Origin: a virus
Reading direction: 5' to 3' (one strand)
Length of the DNA: 28,294 bases
Virus record (IMG/VR): IMGVR_UViG_3300020385_000045
Coordinates: 1-28,294 of that record
Part shown: in pieces, positions 22,577 through 28,294 of the stretch
Position numbering within the stretch: position 1 is the first letter of the stretch
Layout: every line of letters starts with the position of its first letter
Notes under the pieces: model-generated
The model's input: only the letters and a program-made list of their open reading frames with translations
What the model was told of the DNA's origin: nothing
Databases searched by the model: none
Made by a program: the position numbers and the translations under genes

Positions 22577-24203
22577 CAGGTGGCATCATGCCTTCCATGT
22601 TTTGAGTTTGTTGTTGCATCTGTTGTTGCCCTTGCAAACCCATCTGTTGTTGTTGTTGTTGCTCTGCGTACTCTTGTGCCATCTGCACAAGTTGCTTACG
22701 CTCTGCTAAATCTCTTATCAAGTTATCAGGAACACCAAACTTCTTAGCTAAATAAGCCGCAGTCTCTTCTGAGTTAATAAGAATGTTCATGATGTCAGGG
22801 CCAAATCTAGTCTGAACCATCTCAAGAAACCGAGCAACGGACGAGATGTCTTGATTGGATTGTGCTTGAGCGAGAGGAGAAACACTACGCACTTTGACTT
22901 CTCGTCCGTTTATCGTAGGTAGCTCTATTCGACCTTGCTTCTTCAGAATATATACAACTCTTTGGAGGACTGGTTGGACAAGTTCTGCTTGCAATCTGCC
23001 AAAAGCACTACCTATTCGTCTTGATAAATCAGCCATACGCTCTGCAACTTCAGTAGCAGACGCAGGAGTTCTGTCAGGATTACCTAACATATCATTATAT
23101 AACGCTCGTTTAATGTTAAGCCTCATGTCATTTAAGACAAGACTCGCAACATCAAAGCTACCAGCCGCCGCAACTGGTTGTAATCCTTGACTATTTGGTG
23201 CTTTTGGAATTACAGTTCCAGGAACGAGATTGATTGTATCAGGGTTAATGACACCATCATCATCCATTTGATAGATGCCTGAGATAGCCATCTGTGCATT
23301 TTCTAAAATCAATTCTATTGTAAGGTTGGTGGTCTTGATTGCACTTAATGCGTTCATCAAAGGGCCTCGCCCATAGACTTCACCCGAACATTTAGACCAT
23401 CTAAAACAGACAAACGGATTTGAGCCTACGCCTTTGTAGGTTTCCATCTTAATCATTTCTTTTAGATTAGGTTCTATAGCATAGAACATAAACTGGTCTT
23501 CGTTTTTAACAGAGTAATCTCTGCAAACTACCTCAAGTATCTTTGTACGCTCTTCGGGTTGGTTCGATATCTTTCTTTGTAGCTTGTCTGAAATGGTTGC
23601 CTTAGGATACATAACAGGAATATCTGAATTACGGCAATGACGTTCCCTATAAACATGGTCAATATAGTCATCAGGGCCAGTATCAAGAACAATGTGAGGT
23701 AAAGGAACTGCCGTAAAATTAATAGGATGAATTGCGTCACCCTCTGAAACAACAAGCACACCAGTTCCCACTGCCAAGTCCATAAAAGACTCATGAACTT
23801 CTTGAGCAAAGTTAGAGTTCTGTATAATCTCGAATACATACTCGGTTACTTCATCAAGCTCGTTATTGACTGAATCACGTTCTTCTTTAGGCGTTTCGCT
23901 TCCTGCCGTAAAGTCTGCCCAGCGTGCGAAATTTGGTACAAGACCCGACTGTAAACGTGACGCAAACTCTTGAACACCAACAACTGCTGTCTCGTCAAAG
24001 ATTTTATCATCTCTACGTTGACCAACGCTCTCAGAGTAAAAACTCTCACGCATCGGGAGAGCGTATTCGTAACACTCTTCAAATAGAGGCACGAAATTTT
24101 CCCGATGTTGCTTAGCTTTTTGGTACAGACGTAAATACTTTTCAGCAATCTTTTGCTGATCGATTTGATCTGATGGGTTAACTGCATCATTGTAATCCAG
24201 CAT
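22560..24203 (-). CDS. Portal protein (T7 gp8-like head-tail connector)
   Basis: 547 residues. 'KYLRLYQKAKQHRENFVPLFEECYEYALP', 'VVGVQEFASRLQSGLVPNFARWADF', 'AVGTGVLVVSEGD', 'PFVCFRWSKCSGEVYGRGPLMNALSAIKTTN' and 'TPASATEVAERMADLSRRIGSAFGRLQAELVQP' are the conserved blocks of the T7-type portal family, in the right order. The dodecamer forms the DNA entry vertex and binds TerL and the connector. The C-terminus is a long Gln/Met-rich tail (about 508-547, with runs of six and three Gln) that looks disordered and is encoded by a CAA/CAG-repeat tract. It starts directly after the stop of the gp7.3-like gene. Confidence 0.93.
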   Translation of the reverse strand: MLDYNDAVNPSDQIDQQKIAEKYLRLYQKAKQHRENFVPLFEECYEYALPMRESFYSESVGQRRDDKIFDETAVVGVQEFASRLQSGLVPNFARWADFTAGSETPKEERDSVNNELDEVTEYVFEIIQNSNFAQEVHESFMDLAVGTGVLVVSEGDAIHPINFTAVPLPHIVLDTGPDDYIDHVYRERHCRNSDIPVMYPKATISDKLQRKISNQPEERTKILEVVCRDYSVKNEDQFMFYAIEPNLKEMIKMETYKGVGSNPFVCFRWSKCSGEVYGRGPLMNALSAIKTTNLTIELILENAQMAISGIYQMDDDGVINPDTINLVPGTVIPKAPNSQGLQPVAAAGSFDVASLVLNDMRLNIKRALYNDMLGNPDRTPASATEVAERMADLSRRIGSAFGRLQAELVQPVLQRVVYILKKQGRIELPTINGREVKVRSVSPLAQAQSNQDISSVARFLEMVQTRFGPDIMNILINSEETAAYLAKKFGVPDNLIRDLAERKQLVQMAQEYAEQQQQQQMGLQGQQQMQQQTQNMEGMMPPDAEQQ

Positions 24204-24422
24204 CTACAAATACTCGTTGTAGTAACCCATGCCACCTTTTGAGCCAGTAAGTAAAGACCTTCGGCCTCCACCACCTCTTGCACGCCTTACACCTTTTTCA
24301 AGAACCTCTGCCTTACGATCTGAACGTACAGACTGAGCGTCATCACGAGCTTCTTTTTGAGCCATAGCAATACTTGGATCAGGTGGTGGTGGTGCTTGGA
24401 CTTTAGGGGATGGTACACACAT
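24204..24422 (-). CDS. Small T7 gp7.3-like virion/tail assembly protein
   Basis: 72 residues. An ATG 12 bases upstream (24434) is not the start, because it is part of the Shine-Dalgarno itself: ATGGAGGTTAAT precedes ATG 24422 with ideal spacing. The N-terminus is Pro-rich (CVPSPKVQAPPPPDPS) and the middle charged. The C-terminus 'RRARGGGGRRSLLTGSKGGMGYY' resembles the end of T7 gp7.3 (R-A-R-A-G-G-K-K-S-L) and many phage relatives. In T7 the protein is needed for tail assembly and host adsorption. The assignment is by motif and position beside the portal gene. Confidence 0.65.
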   Translation of the reverse strand: MCVPSPKVQAPPPPDPSIAMAQKEARDDAQSVRSDRKAEVLEKGVRRARGGGGRRSLLTGSKGGMGYYNEYL

Positions 24423-24476
24423 ATTAACCTCCATAAATTATTAATCTAAATCTGTTACACACAATACAATAAAACG

Positions 24477-24486
24477 CAACGCACAA
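24477..24486 (-). promoter_or_regulatory. Late motif copy B (TTGTGCGTTG) before portal group
   Basis: Minus strand reads TTATAATTGTGCGTTG, where TAA is the TerL stop. It lies 55 bases upstream of the gp7.3-like start, in a non-coding gap. A TATAAT hexamer overlaps the stop codon, so a sigma70-like -10 box is possible, but no -35 box is visible. Confidence 0.6.
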
Positions 24487-25959
24487 TTATAACCTCGCCC
24501 ATAGCGATTTCTTCTTTCTTTGTGCTGGTTGCCTTGCAAATACATCAAAATCTTTCCTGCCATTAAAGGCACTTATAGGTTTTTGTCCACGCATAAGTTG
24601 TCTGCCCTCACCAGCACCTAACATTAAGTACTGAAGTGCATCATGTATGTGTGAGTACATATTCTTATCGGGTTTATCATCGAATCTTTCGCCCGATACA
24701 TTCAAGCGTCTATAAGAATAGCCACTTTCAAACCCTTTGATTAAAGTTTCGCATCTTCTGTCTACAAGAAAAGCTGGTTTACCCTCTACCATCTTGTTAA
24801 GTGTGCTTGAAACTGACTCTAAACGTAGGTCAACAGAGTTACTGGGAGCAGGAGTTGCCCTTAACCCAGCACCACGCATGATTTGGAATGGTGTTGACTC
24901 ATCTGTTTGCGCTCGGAAGTCACCAGCAGGGTCGCCATAAATATTAACATCTAAGTGAGCAAACTTTGTGGCTATCTCTTGGCGTAATAACTCAGCAAAC
25001 CTAACAATACCCATGTCAATTGCTACAATTTCAGACTGTATTAGCCATCTACCCCTAACCTTTTGCCCAAAAACTGCGGCTGGTGTAAGGCCAAAGTCGA
25101 TTCCAATGTATAAAGGCACGCCATCTGCAATAGGTATTGGCTCTTTTGATATGTGTGTGTCGCTTACAAACATTGGATATACTGGTTTACCTTCTTGAAT
25201 TGAGCCTAATCGGTTCATTACATAGACATCAATCCAGCTTTTAGTCTTACCCCTTATAAGGTTCGTGTAATAAGTAGGTAACATATTAGATATGTTCTCT
25301 GCTTTTACATTTATATCATAATCATCAATGTTTCCATCAGTAAGTTTCTTTTCTATCATCCCTGCTGGTTGTGTATAGAACGACCAATTGTCAGGCTTAA
25401 CTAACATTCGTGCTTGTTCCACGCCTATGTGGTCAGGAATAGGAACTTCTCCAGACATGATAGGCCACCAATGATCTTCTTCGGGAGCATTAGTATCTGC
25501 TATAACCCCTGACCAACTTGGGCCTCCTTCTCGCATTGAAGGGAATCTGCCAACACGCATTGTACAAGCGTCAATAATACTCTTAGGTATTTCTCTAGCT
25601 TCGTTAATCCATATGCCAGTAAGTTCGAGTGATAGTAGCTTTTTGACATCCTCAGGTCTGTCCAAAGCCAAAAAAAGAACCTCAAGTTCGAGGTCAGCTT
25701 GCTTAATCCAATGAGTGTAGGGAACGCTCCACATAAATTTCCCCCATTCCTCTTCGGGAAACCAGTCAAGCCAAGTCTTAATAGTGGTTGTTCGTAATTG
25801 TGGATTAGTATTTCTAATAATCGCCCAGCGAGAACGTCTTACACCCTTGTCATTAGGCTTTTGTTGTAACGCTCTGCGGAATATTTCAACGCAACAAGCG
25901 ACAGACTTACCACTTCCTACTGGGCCTCGTAAGCCACGAAAGAAGTTGTCGTTCTTCAT
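24487..25959 (-). CDS. Terminase large subunit (TerL); true start probably upstream of this ATG
   Basis: 490 residues from ATG 25959. ATPase: Walker A G-P-V-G-S-G-K18-S, Walker B with catalytic Glu in L-T-G-I-W-I-N-E120, coupling motif 'GVIADTNAP' (151-159). Nuclease (RNase H-like): G-I-D288-F-G, 'NIYGD343PAGD' and H-I-H-D440-A-L-Q-Y-L. It packages DNA into the procapsid and cuts it. The reading frame continues without a stop upstream of the ATG for 42 codons. The closest 18 codons give K-I-I-T-N-F-K-Y-K-P-D-G-E-V-V-K-S-F, which looks like the conserved TerL N-terminus. No ATG, GTG or TTG exists there, and ATG 25959 has no properly spaced RBS (GGAG is 17 bases away). See findings. Confidence 0.93.
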   Translation of the reverse strand: MKNDNFFRGLRGPVGSGKSVACCVEIFRRALQQKPNDKGVRRSRWAIIRNTNPQLRTTTIKTWLDWFPEEEWGKFMWSVPYTHWIKQADLELEVLFLALDRPEDVKKLLSLELTGIWINEAREIPKSIIDACTMRVGRFPSMREGGPSWSGVIADTNAPEEDHWWPIMSGEVPIPDHIGVEQARMLVKPDNWSFYTQPAGMIEKKLTDGNIDDYDINVKAENISNMLPTYYTNLIRGKTKSWIDVYVMNRLGSIQEGKPVYPMFVSDTHISKEPIPIADGVPLYIGIDFGLTPAAVFGQKVRGRWLIQSEIVAIDMGIVRFAELLRQEIATKFAHLDVNIYGDPAGDFRAQTDESTPFQIMRGAGLRATPAPSNSVDLRLESVSSTLNKMVEGKPAFLVDRRCETLIKGFESGYSYRRLNVSGERFDDKPDKNMYSHIHDALQYLMLGAGEGRQLMRGQKPISAFNGRKDFDVFARQPAQRKKKSLWARL

Positions 25960-26006
25960 AAAGCTTTTGACTACTTCTCCGTCAGGTTTGTACTTAAAGT
26001 TTGTGA

Positions 26007-26213
26007 TTATCTTGCTTTCTTGGACTTTTTCTTGGTAGCTGGTGCGGAACTGACTGGTATCTGAGGCGGAACTGTAGAAACAACTTCCTTAACCTCGACC
26101 TTATGCAGTCTCTTCGACTCAGATGTGTACGTTTTTCCACTGAGTATACGTCCGTCAGGCATACTAACAACATCGCCCACATATTTTTTACCTTCGTTAT
26201 CTACATATTCCAT
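26007..26213 (-). CDS. Small basic protein before TerL, unknown function
   Basis: 68 residues with GGGAGAG about 8 bases upstream. The N-terminal half 'EYVDNEGKKYVGDVVSMPDGRILSG' looks like a small beta-strand unit. The C-terminus is Pro/Ser then a Lys cluster (KKKSKKAR). Similar short proteins with a Lys-rich tail precede TerL in marine podoviruses, but no function is known. Its stop TAA (26009-26007) overlaps an ATA in the TerL frame, and its Lys codons form AAGAAAAAG, a possible slippery run. Confidence 0.6.
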   Translation of the reverse strand: MEYVDNEGKKYVGDVVSMPDGRILSGKTYTSESKRLHKVEVKEVVSTVPPQIPVSSAPATKKKSKKAR

Positions 26214-26215
26214 TG

Positions 26216-26443
26216 TTAAGCTCTCCCGCTATCGTATGTAATTAGACTCTTAGGTCTTTTCTTATTTCCAGCAACATTACTAACTAATTCTGTGTACTTT
26301 TTACCAGCACGTGCCGCCTTTTTAGCCTCACGCTCACGTTTCTTAGCAAGCTTCATAGCTTGAATCTGCAAGTCTCGTGTTAGTTTAGCCAAGTCTTTAG
26401 CAATATTCTTGTTCTTATAAGAGATTTCCATCTTTAAGGTCAT
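26216..26443 (-). CDS. Small basic helical protein, unknown function
   Basis: 75 residues. Largely one highly charged helix ('KDLAKLTRDLQIQAMKLAKKREREAKKAARAGKKYTEL'). The start ATG 26443 follows AGAAGGGA and is one base from the stop of the 42-residue gene. An internal ATG (residue 5) is possible. A DNA- or virion-associated role is plausible from its charge, but nothing is recognised. Confidence 0.55.
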   Translation of the reverse strand: MTLKMEISYKNKNIAKDLAKLTRDLQIQAMKLAKKREREAKKAARAGKKYTELVSNVAGNKKRPKSLITYDSGRA

Positions 26444-26444
26444 G

Positions 26445-26573
26445 TTACTTCCCTTTCTTCTTAGGAAAGCCTCGTTTCATGTTGGCATAGGCTCTCGCAG
26501 TTACAGTAGATTTAGCTTTAGAACGAGATGTCCCAGCCTTTTTTCGTTTATTAATATTCCTATAAAGAGACAT
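26445..26573 (-). CDS. 42-residue basic protein of the 'LYxNI' type
   Basis: ATG 26573, RBS AAAGGA, stop 26445-26447. Begins M-S-L-Y-R-N-I-N-K-R-K-K-A-G-T-S and ends G-F-P-K-K-K-G-K. Very short basic proteins opening with 'LY.NI..KR..' recur near the terminase in T7-like environmental phages, which makes this a real gene despite its size. Its role is unknown. It fits tightly between its neighbours (2 bases and 1 base apart). Confidence 0.6.
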   Translation of the reverse strand: MSLYRNINKRKKAGTSRSKAKSTVTARAYANMKRGFPKKKGK

Positions 26574-26575
26574 AC

Positions 26576-26875
26576 TTATCCTTTCTTATTTTTATTACGC
26601 TTAGAAATAGCACGAGCCTTTGCTCTAGCGTCTGCACTACTTGATGCACCCCATGCCCTCAGTGATAATAATTTTCTTGTAGGTTTGCCCTTAGAATCTC
26701 TATCAGGGCCTTTGTTTCCTGCCATTCGAGCTAGAAACGATGCTCTCCTCGGGTTGTCGCCCGACTTTACTGGAGCTTTTAATGTACCTTTTTTGTAGGA
26801 TTTTCGCCCTTTGGCGTTGAGACCACCTTTGGGGTTCTTGCCCTCTTTTCTTGTCCATGCTGGTGTCTTACTCAT
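26576..26875 (-). CDS. Conserved small basic phage protein (DUF6321-like)
   Basis: 99 residues. 'TPAWTRKEGKNPKGGLNAKG', then 'YKKGTLKAPVKSGDNPRRASFLARMAGNKGP', then 'DSKGKPTRKLLSLRAWG' (parts of one continuous conserved region) is a very recognisable protein seen widely in marine podoviruses, siphoviruses and myoviruses, usually close to terminase or portal. I recall it as a domain of unknown function (DUF6321); the number is from memory. High Lys/Arg/Gly content suggests nucleic-acid or capsid contact. Its ATG overlaps the preceding stop (ATGA). Confidence 0.75.
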   Translation of the reverse strand: MSKTPAWTRKEGKNPKGGLNAKGRKSYKKGTLKAPVKSGDNPRRASFLARMAGNKGPDRDSKGKPTRKLLSLRAWGASSSADARAKARAISKRNKNKKG

Positions 26876-27174
26876 GCGAAACCATGACCAGCATCGGAGT
26901 TGTGTCCACCAGTAACACCACCCATGCCATTATCTTCAACACCTATACCACCAGTACCAGAAGAGTTGTCATCATCAGAGCCATCTCCACCACCATCATC
27001 TGCCATTAACTGTCTCCTAGCTAATAAACGAGCCTTAGTCCTTAAAGCATTACGTCTTTTATTCTCATCAGAGAGTTCGTACTTAGAAACAATAATCTCA
27101 TTTGAGGTGTCTTGTAACCATCTTTGTTTTGGTTGTGGTGCTATGTAAGAGCCACCGCCTCCTCCAGTACACAT
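26872..27174 (-). CDS. Hypothetical protein with Gly/Asp-rich tail
   Basis: 100 residues, strong RBS (GGAGAGGT, 7 bases). The N-terminus 'MCTGGGGGSYIAPQP' resembles the small Cys-Gly/Pro virion proteins typical of this region (compare the gp7.3-like protein near the portal). The middle is a basic helix ('ENKRRNALRTKARLLARRQL'), followed by a low-complexity Gly/Asp/Asn-rich tail. Function unknown. Confidence 0.6.
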   Translation of the reverse strand: MCTGGGGGSYIAPQPKQRWLQDTSNEIIVSKYELSDENKRRNALRTKARLLARRQLMADDGGGDGSDDDNSSGTGGIGVEDNGMGGVTGGHNSDAGHGFA

Positions 27175-27294
27175 TAGACGTACCTCTCCATTAAAATAAT
27201 ATATATCCCCTTTAACGTACTTTTTTTAACTATAGCCATTATGTTAGTCCCGTTACGTTGCCATACACTTTTTTTCCAACCCCACCCCTAGCTC
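27175..27294 (-). other. Intergenic gap between TerS and the small genes
   Basis: 120 bases without a gene. On the minus strand it holds an A run (27271-27265), CTATAG at 27230-27235 followed by an A run, and an AT-rich stretch (GATATATATTATTTT) about 25 bases before the next RBS. That stretch could hold a -10 box. No clear -35 box, terminator or copy of the late motif is present. Confidence 0.4.
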
Positions 27295-27666
27295 CTAACT
27301 CAGGTCTATGGATACCGTAATTTCCCCTGCGTGCAAGTGAGCGACCTTGTCTGGTGCCTTAAAGCCTGCCCGATCCAGTATGTCCTTACTCGCCTCGAGT
27401 TGGACATACTCACTTCGGGCAGACCTACTAAGGCTAACCAGCCTACTGCAAGCTGACGTAGCATGGACTCCAAGGGAGTCTGCTACTGCTTGCATCATGT
27501 ACTGTTGTACATGAGGTCGCTTCAAAGCACGACTGGCACTCACTCTTCCCGATTCGCCTTTGGCATACCCCGCCATCTGCGAAGCATCCTTGATGCTCCC
27601 GCCAGATGCTACGAGGGTATCAACCAAAGCGATCTCTCGGGAAGTCAATTTACCTGCTAAATCCAT
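27295..27666 (-). CDS. Terminase small subunit (TerS)
   Basis: 123 residues. Helix-turn-helix region 'LTSREIALVDTLVASGGSIKDASQMAGYAKGESGRVSASRALKRPHVQQYM' (L-T-x-x-E...G-x-S-x-x-x-A-x-x-A-G-Y...A-L-x-R-P-x-V) is the TerS signature. 'LVSLSRSARSEYVQLEASKDILDRAGF' is the oligomerisation helix with the usual I-L-D-R-A-G-F. It recognises the packaging site and loads TerL. RBS AAAGG lies 7 bases before ATG 27666. The TCTAATGGC...GCCATTAGA hairpin containing two G7 tracts (minus strand) lies directly upstream, and the packaging site may be there. Confidence 0.87.
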   Translation of the reverse strand: MDLAGKLTSREIALVDTLVASGGSIKDASQMAGYAKGESGRVSASRALKRPHVQQYMMQAVADSLGVHATSACSRLVSLSRSARSEYVQLEASKDILDRAGFKAPDKVAHLHAGEITVSIDLS

Positions 27667-27736
27667 ACCTAAACCTTTCTAATGGCAATCAACAATCACC
27701 CCCCCTTGTTCCCCCCCATTCTTAGAGCCATTAGAA

Positions 27737-27855
27737 AACTTGTCAACGCACAAATGATAATGACATCCCTAAGAAGGGATGACTTTATTATTATTGTGCT
27801 AGACCAGAGAAAGGGCAGGATAACTGCCCATCTCTGTGTCTTCCGTTGACTAGTT
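27737..27855. repeat. Three-way junction 1 of the structured element
   Basis: Closing stem AACT-T-GTCAAC / GTTGAC-T-AGTT (T-T mismatch 27741/27851). Arm 1 (27748-27799) starts at the next base: GCACAA/TTGTGC, bulged A, seven more pairs, then CATCCCT/AGGGATG with loop AAGA. Arm 2 (27802-27840): GAC/GTC, CAGAGA/TCTCTG, GGGCAG/CTGCCC with loop GATAA. The arms touch the stem with almost no spacer. Late motif C lies across the stem and arm 1 (27744-27753). Confidence 0.75.
27744..27753 (-). promoter_or_regulatory. Late motif copy C (TTGTGCGTTG) before TerS
   Basis: Lies 77 bases upstream of the TerS ATG (minus strand), inside junction 1 of the structured element. It would give the terminase operon its own late start. 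Minus strand context is TATCATTTGTGCGTTGACAAG. Confidence 0.55.
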
Positions 27856-27888
27856 AGGTTTATAGGTAATGGATATAGTAACCAAGGA

Positions 27889-27947
27889 ACGATAGGCATC
27901 AGCAAGGACAAAGCAAATGGCTTTGGCTTGCTAGGAGGCCATATCGT
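27889..27947. repeat. Two-part hairpin of the structured element
   Basis: Outer ACGATAGGC / GCC-A-TATCGT (one bulged A), inner AGCAAG/CTTGCT and CAAAGC/GCTTTG with a five-base loop (27915-27919). Small asymmetric internal loops between blocks are typical of RNA helices. Confidence 0.75.
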
Positions 27948-27958
27948 GCCAGTCACAA

Positions 27959-28033
27959 ACTCACACTCGATTGTCTCATGGAATGAACTAGCTCTGCTAG
28001 TATTCCATTGAGAGAAGAATCGCATGTGTGAGT
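27959..28033. repeat. Long 75-base hairpin of the structured element
   Basis: Five stacked helices: ACTCACAC/GTGTGAGT, CGATT/AATCG, TCTC/GAGA, ATGGAAT/ATTCCAT and ACTAGC/GCTAGT, closed by a TCT loop (27993-27995). The blocks are separated by bulges of 1-4 bases. About 30 pairs, all Watson-Crick. Confidence 0.82.
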
Positions 28034-28047
28034 GCAGTACCCTCGTA

Positions 28048-28120
28048 ACATTCTGCCGTGGCACAAGCCTAATCAAGCCCTTATGTTATGACATAAGGTA
28101 GCTTGACTTAACGGCATTGT
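28048..28120. repeat. Three-way junction 2 of the structured element
   Basis: Closing stem TGCCGT (28054-28059) / ACGGCA (28111-28116), with ACA/TGT outside it. Arm 1 is GGC-ACAA-GCC (28060-28069). Arm 2 is TAATCAAGC / GCTTGA-C-TTA, continuing as CCTTATGT/ACATAAGG with loop TATG (28087-28090). No unpaired base separates the three helices. Confidence 0.82.
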
Positions 28121-28217
28121 CAGAGGCAACCAACCCTAGCGTCACTCCCTTAGACACTTGAACTCTTCTCCTCCTGACTAAAAAAAGAAGCCTGTCTAAA
28201 GGGAGTGTTGCCAACTG
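28121..28217. repeat. Terminal long hairpin of the structured element
   Basis: CAG/CTG, GGCAAC (28125-28130) / GTTGCC (28207-28212), then ACTCCCTTAGACA (28144-28156) with TGTCTAAAGGGAGT (28193-28206, one bulged A). Inside the 36-base end a small CTTCT/AGAAG stem with an A7 run. An unpaired 13-base insert (28131-28143) lies on the left side only. Confidence 0.78.
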
Positions 28218-28294
28218 TCGCTCCGCTGATGGAGACTCGTACTTCTCGAATTTTCTTTTGCGGTTTGTCATTCTCCATCTTGGTTAAATACTAG
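28218..28294. other. Right edge, nothing assignable
   Basis: A small CTCC/GGAG hairpin (28221-28234) may still belong to the structured element. On the minus strand a 42-codon frame (28278-28150) and a 61-codon frame (28271-28086) start here, both without a good RBS and both running into the hairpins. Neither can be supported as a gene. Confidence 0.4.

Larger units (their letters stand above)
27678..28217. ncRNA. Large structured RNA (or folded DNA) element of nested hairpins
   Basis: Pairings visible: 27678-27686/27727-27735. Junction 1: 27737-27747/27845-27855 (one T-T mismatch), enclosing 27748-27799 and 27801-27841. Then 27857-27864/27874-27883, 27889-27897/27938-27947 with inner 27901-27932, and 27959-27966/28026-28033 with inner helices to 28001. 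Junction 2: 28054-28059/28111-28116, enclosing 28060-28069 and 28070-28110. Last, 28121-28130/28207-28217 with 28144-28156/28193-28206. Helices abut with few unpaired bases, as in large ornate RNAs (GOLLD and ROOL are comparisons, not matches). Strand: the one wobble pair (G27756-T27792) and the T-T mismatch slightly favour plus. Nearly all other pairs are Watson-Crick, so a ssDNA or cruciform role is possible. Confidence 0.72.

Noticed and set aside
22620-22660. GTT-type trinucleotide repeat
   Set aside because: It encodes the Gln-rich tail of the portal protein and needs no further explanation.
27224-27240. CTATAG with flanking bases resembling a T7-type promoter (minus strand)
   Set aside because: Only the CTATAG core agrees, it occurs elsewhere in coding sequence by chance, and the upstream recognition part does not match T7, SP6 or K11 promoters.
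27696-28076. 126-residue minus-strand frame
   Set aside because: It spans several of the perfect inverted repeats, has an implausible composition, no RBS and no recognisable motif. The structured element explains the sequence better.
28086-28271. 61-residue minus-strand frame starting MTNRKRKFEK
   Set aside because: GGAG is only about two bases before its ATG, and it runs through the 28144-28206 stem and into junction 2. An overlapping 42-codon frame (28278-28150) is equally unconvincing.

Overview
The window reads as about 28 kb of a short-tailed (podovirus-like) double-stranded DNA phage. It is AT-rich by eye. The gene content resembles environmental marine podoviruses: a T7-type portal, connector, nozzle and internal-core set, a GTA-type holin, the small basic 'TPAWTRKEGKNPKGGLNAKG' protein next to the terminase, and tail fibres with marine-type collar motifs. 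No host gene, tRNA, integrase or CRISPR array is visible. The host cannot be named from this sequence.

Layout. (1) 1-2487, plus strand: the end of an early replication/recombination operon. It holds the C-terminus of an O/DnaT-like replication protein, a possible helicase-loader-type protein, a YqaJ exonuclease, a Rad52-type annealing protein and an SSB-like protein. It closes with a hairpin and a strong intrinsic terminator at 2493-2565. (2) 2564-27666, minus strand: the late operon, read right to left. The order is TerS, five small genes, TerL, a gp7.3-like protein, portal, a Bbp19-like protein, scaffold, a GNAT-like protein, major capsid protein, a small capsid-associated protein, connector (gp11-like), nozzle (gp12-like), a gp14-like core protein, two giant internal virion proteins, a T7-type fibre, an RCC1-propeller fibre, and a lysis cassette (XhlA-like, coiled-coil, EF-hand membrane protein, holin, M15 endolysin). 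Most junctions are ATGA or TAATG overlaps, so translation is probably coupled. (3) 27678 to about 28234: about 550 bases with no convincing gene, almost entirely occupied by nested inverted repeats. These fold into stacked hairpins and two three-way junctions.

Three non-coding observations stand out. First, the 27.7-28.2 kb block looks like a large 'ornate' structured RNA, or possibly a folded DNA element. I cannot match it to a known class. Second, the hairpin just before the early terminator carries in its loop a 14-base exact complement of the extended Shine-Dalgarno of the annealing-protein gene. It complements 13 bases of the exonuclease site and most of the first gene's site, so it looks like a built-in antisense regulator. 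Third, the 10-mer TTGTGCGTTG occurs four times, always on the minus strand and always upstream of a key late gene (TerS, portal group, capsid, tail fibre). It is a candidate phage-specific late promoter or operator.

Protein-level highlights are an ADP-ribosyltransferase-like segment inside one internal virion protein, a T4-lysozyme-like (GH24) domain at the C-terminus of the other, a seven-repeat RCC1 propeller in a tail fibre, and a TerL whose conserved N-terminus runs upstream of the first usable ATG.
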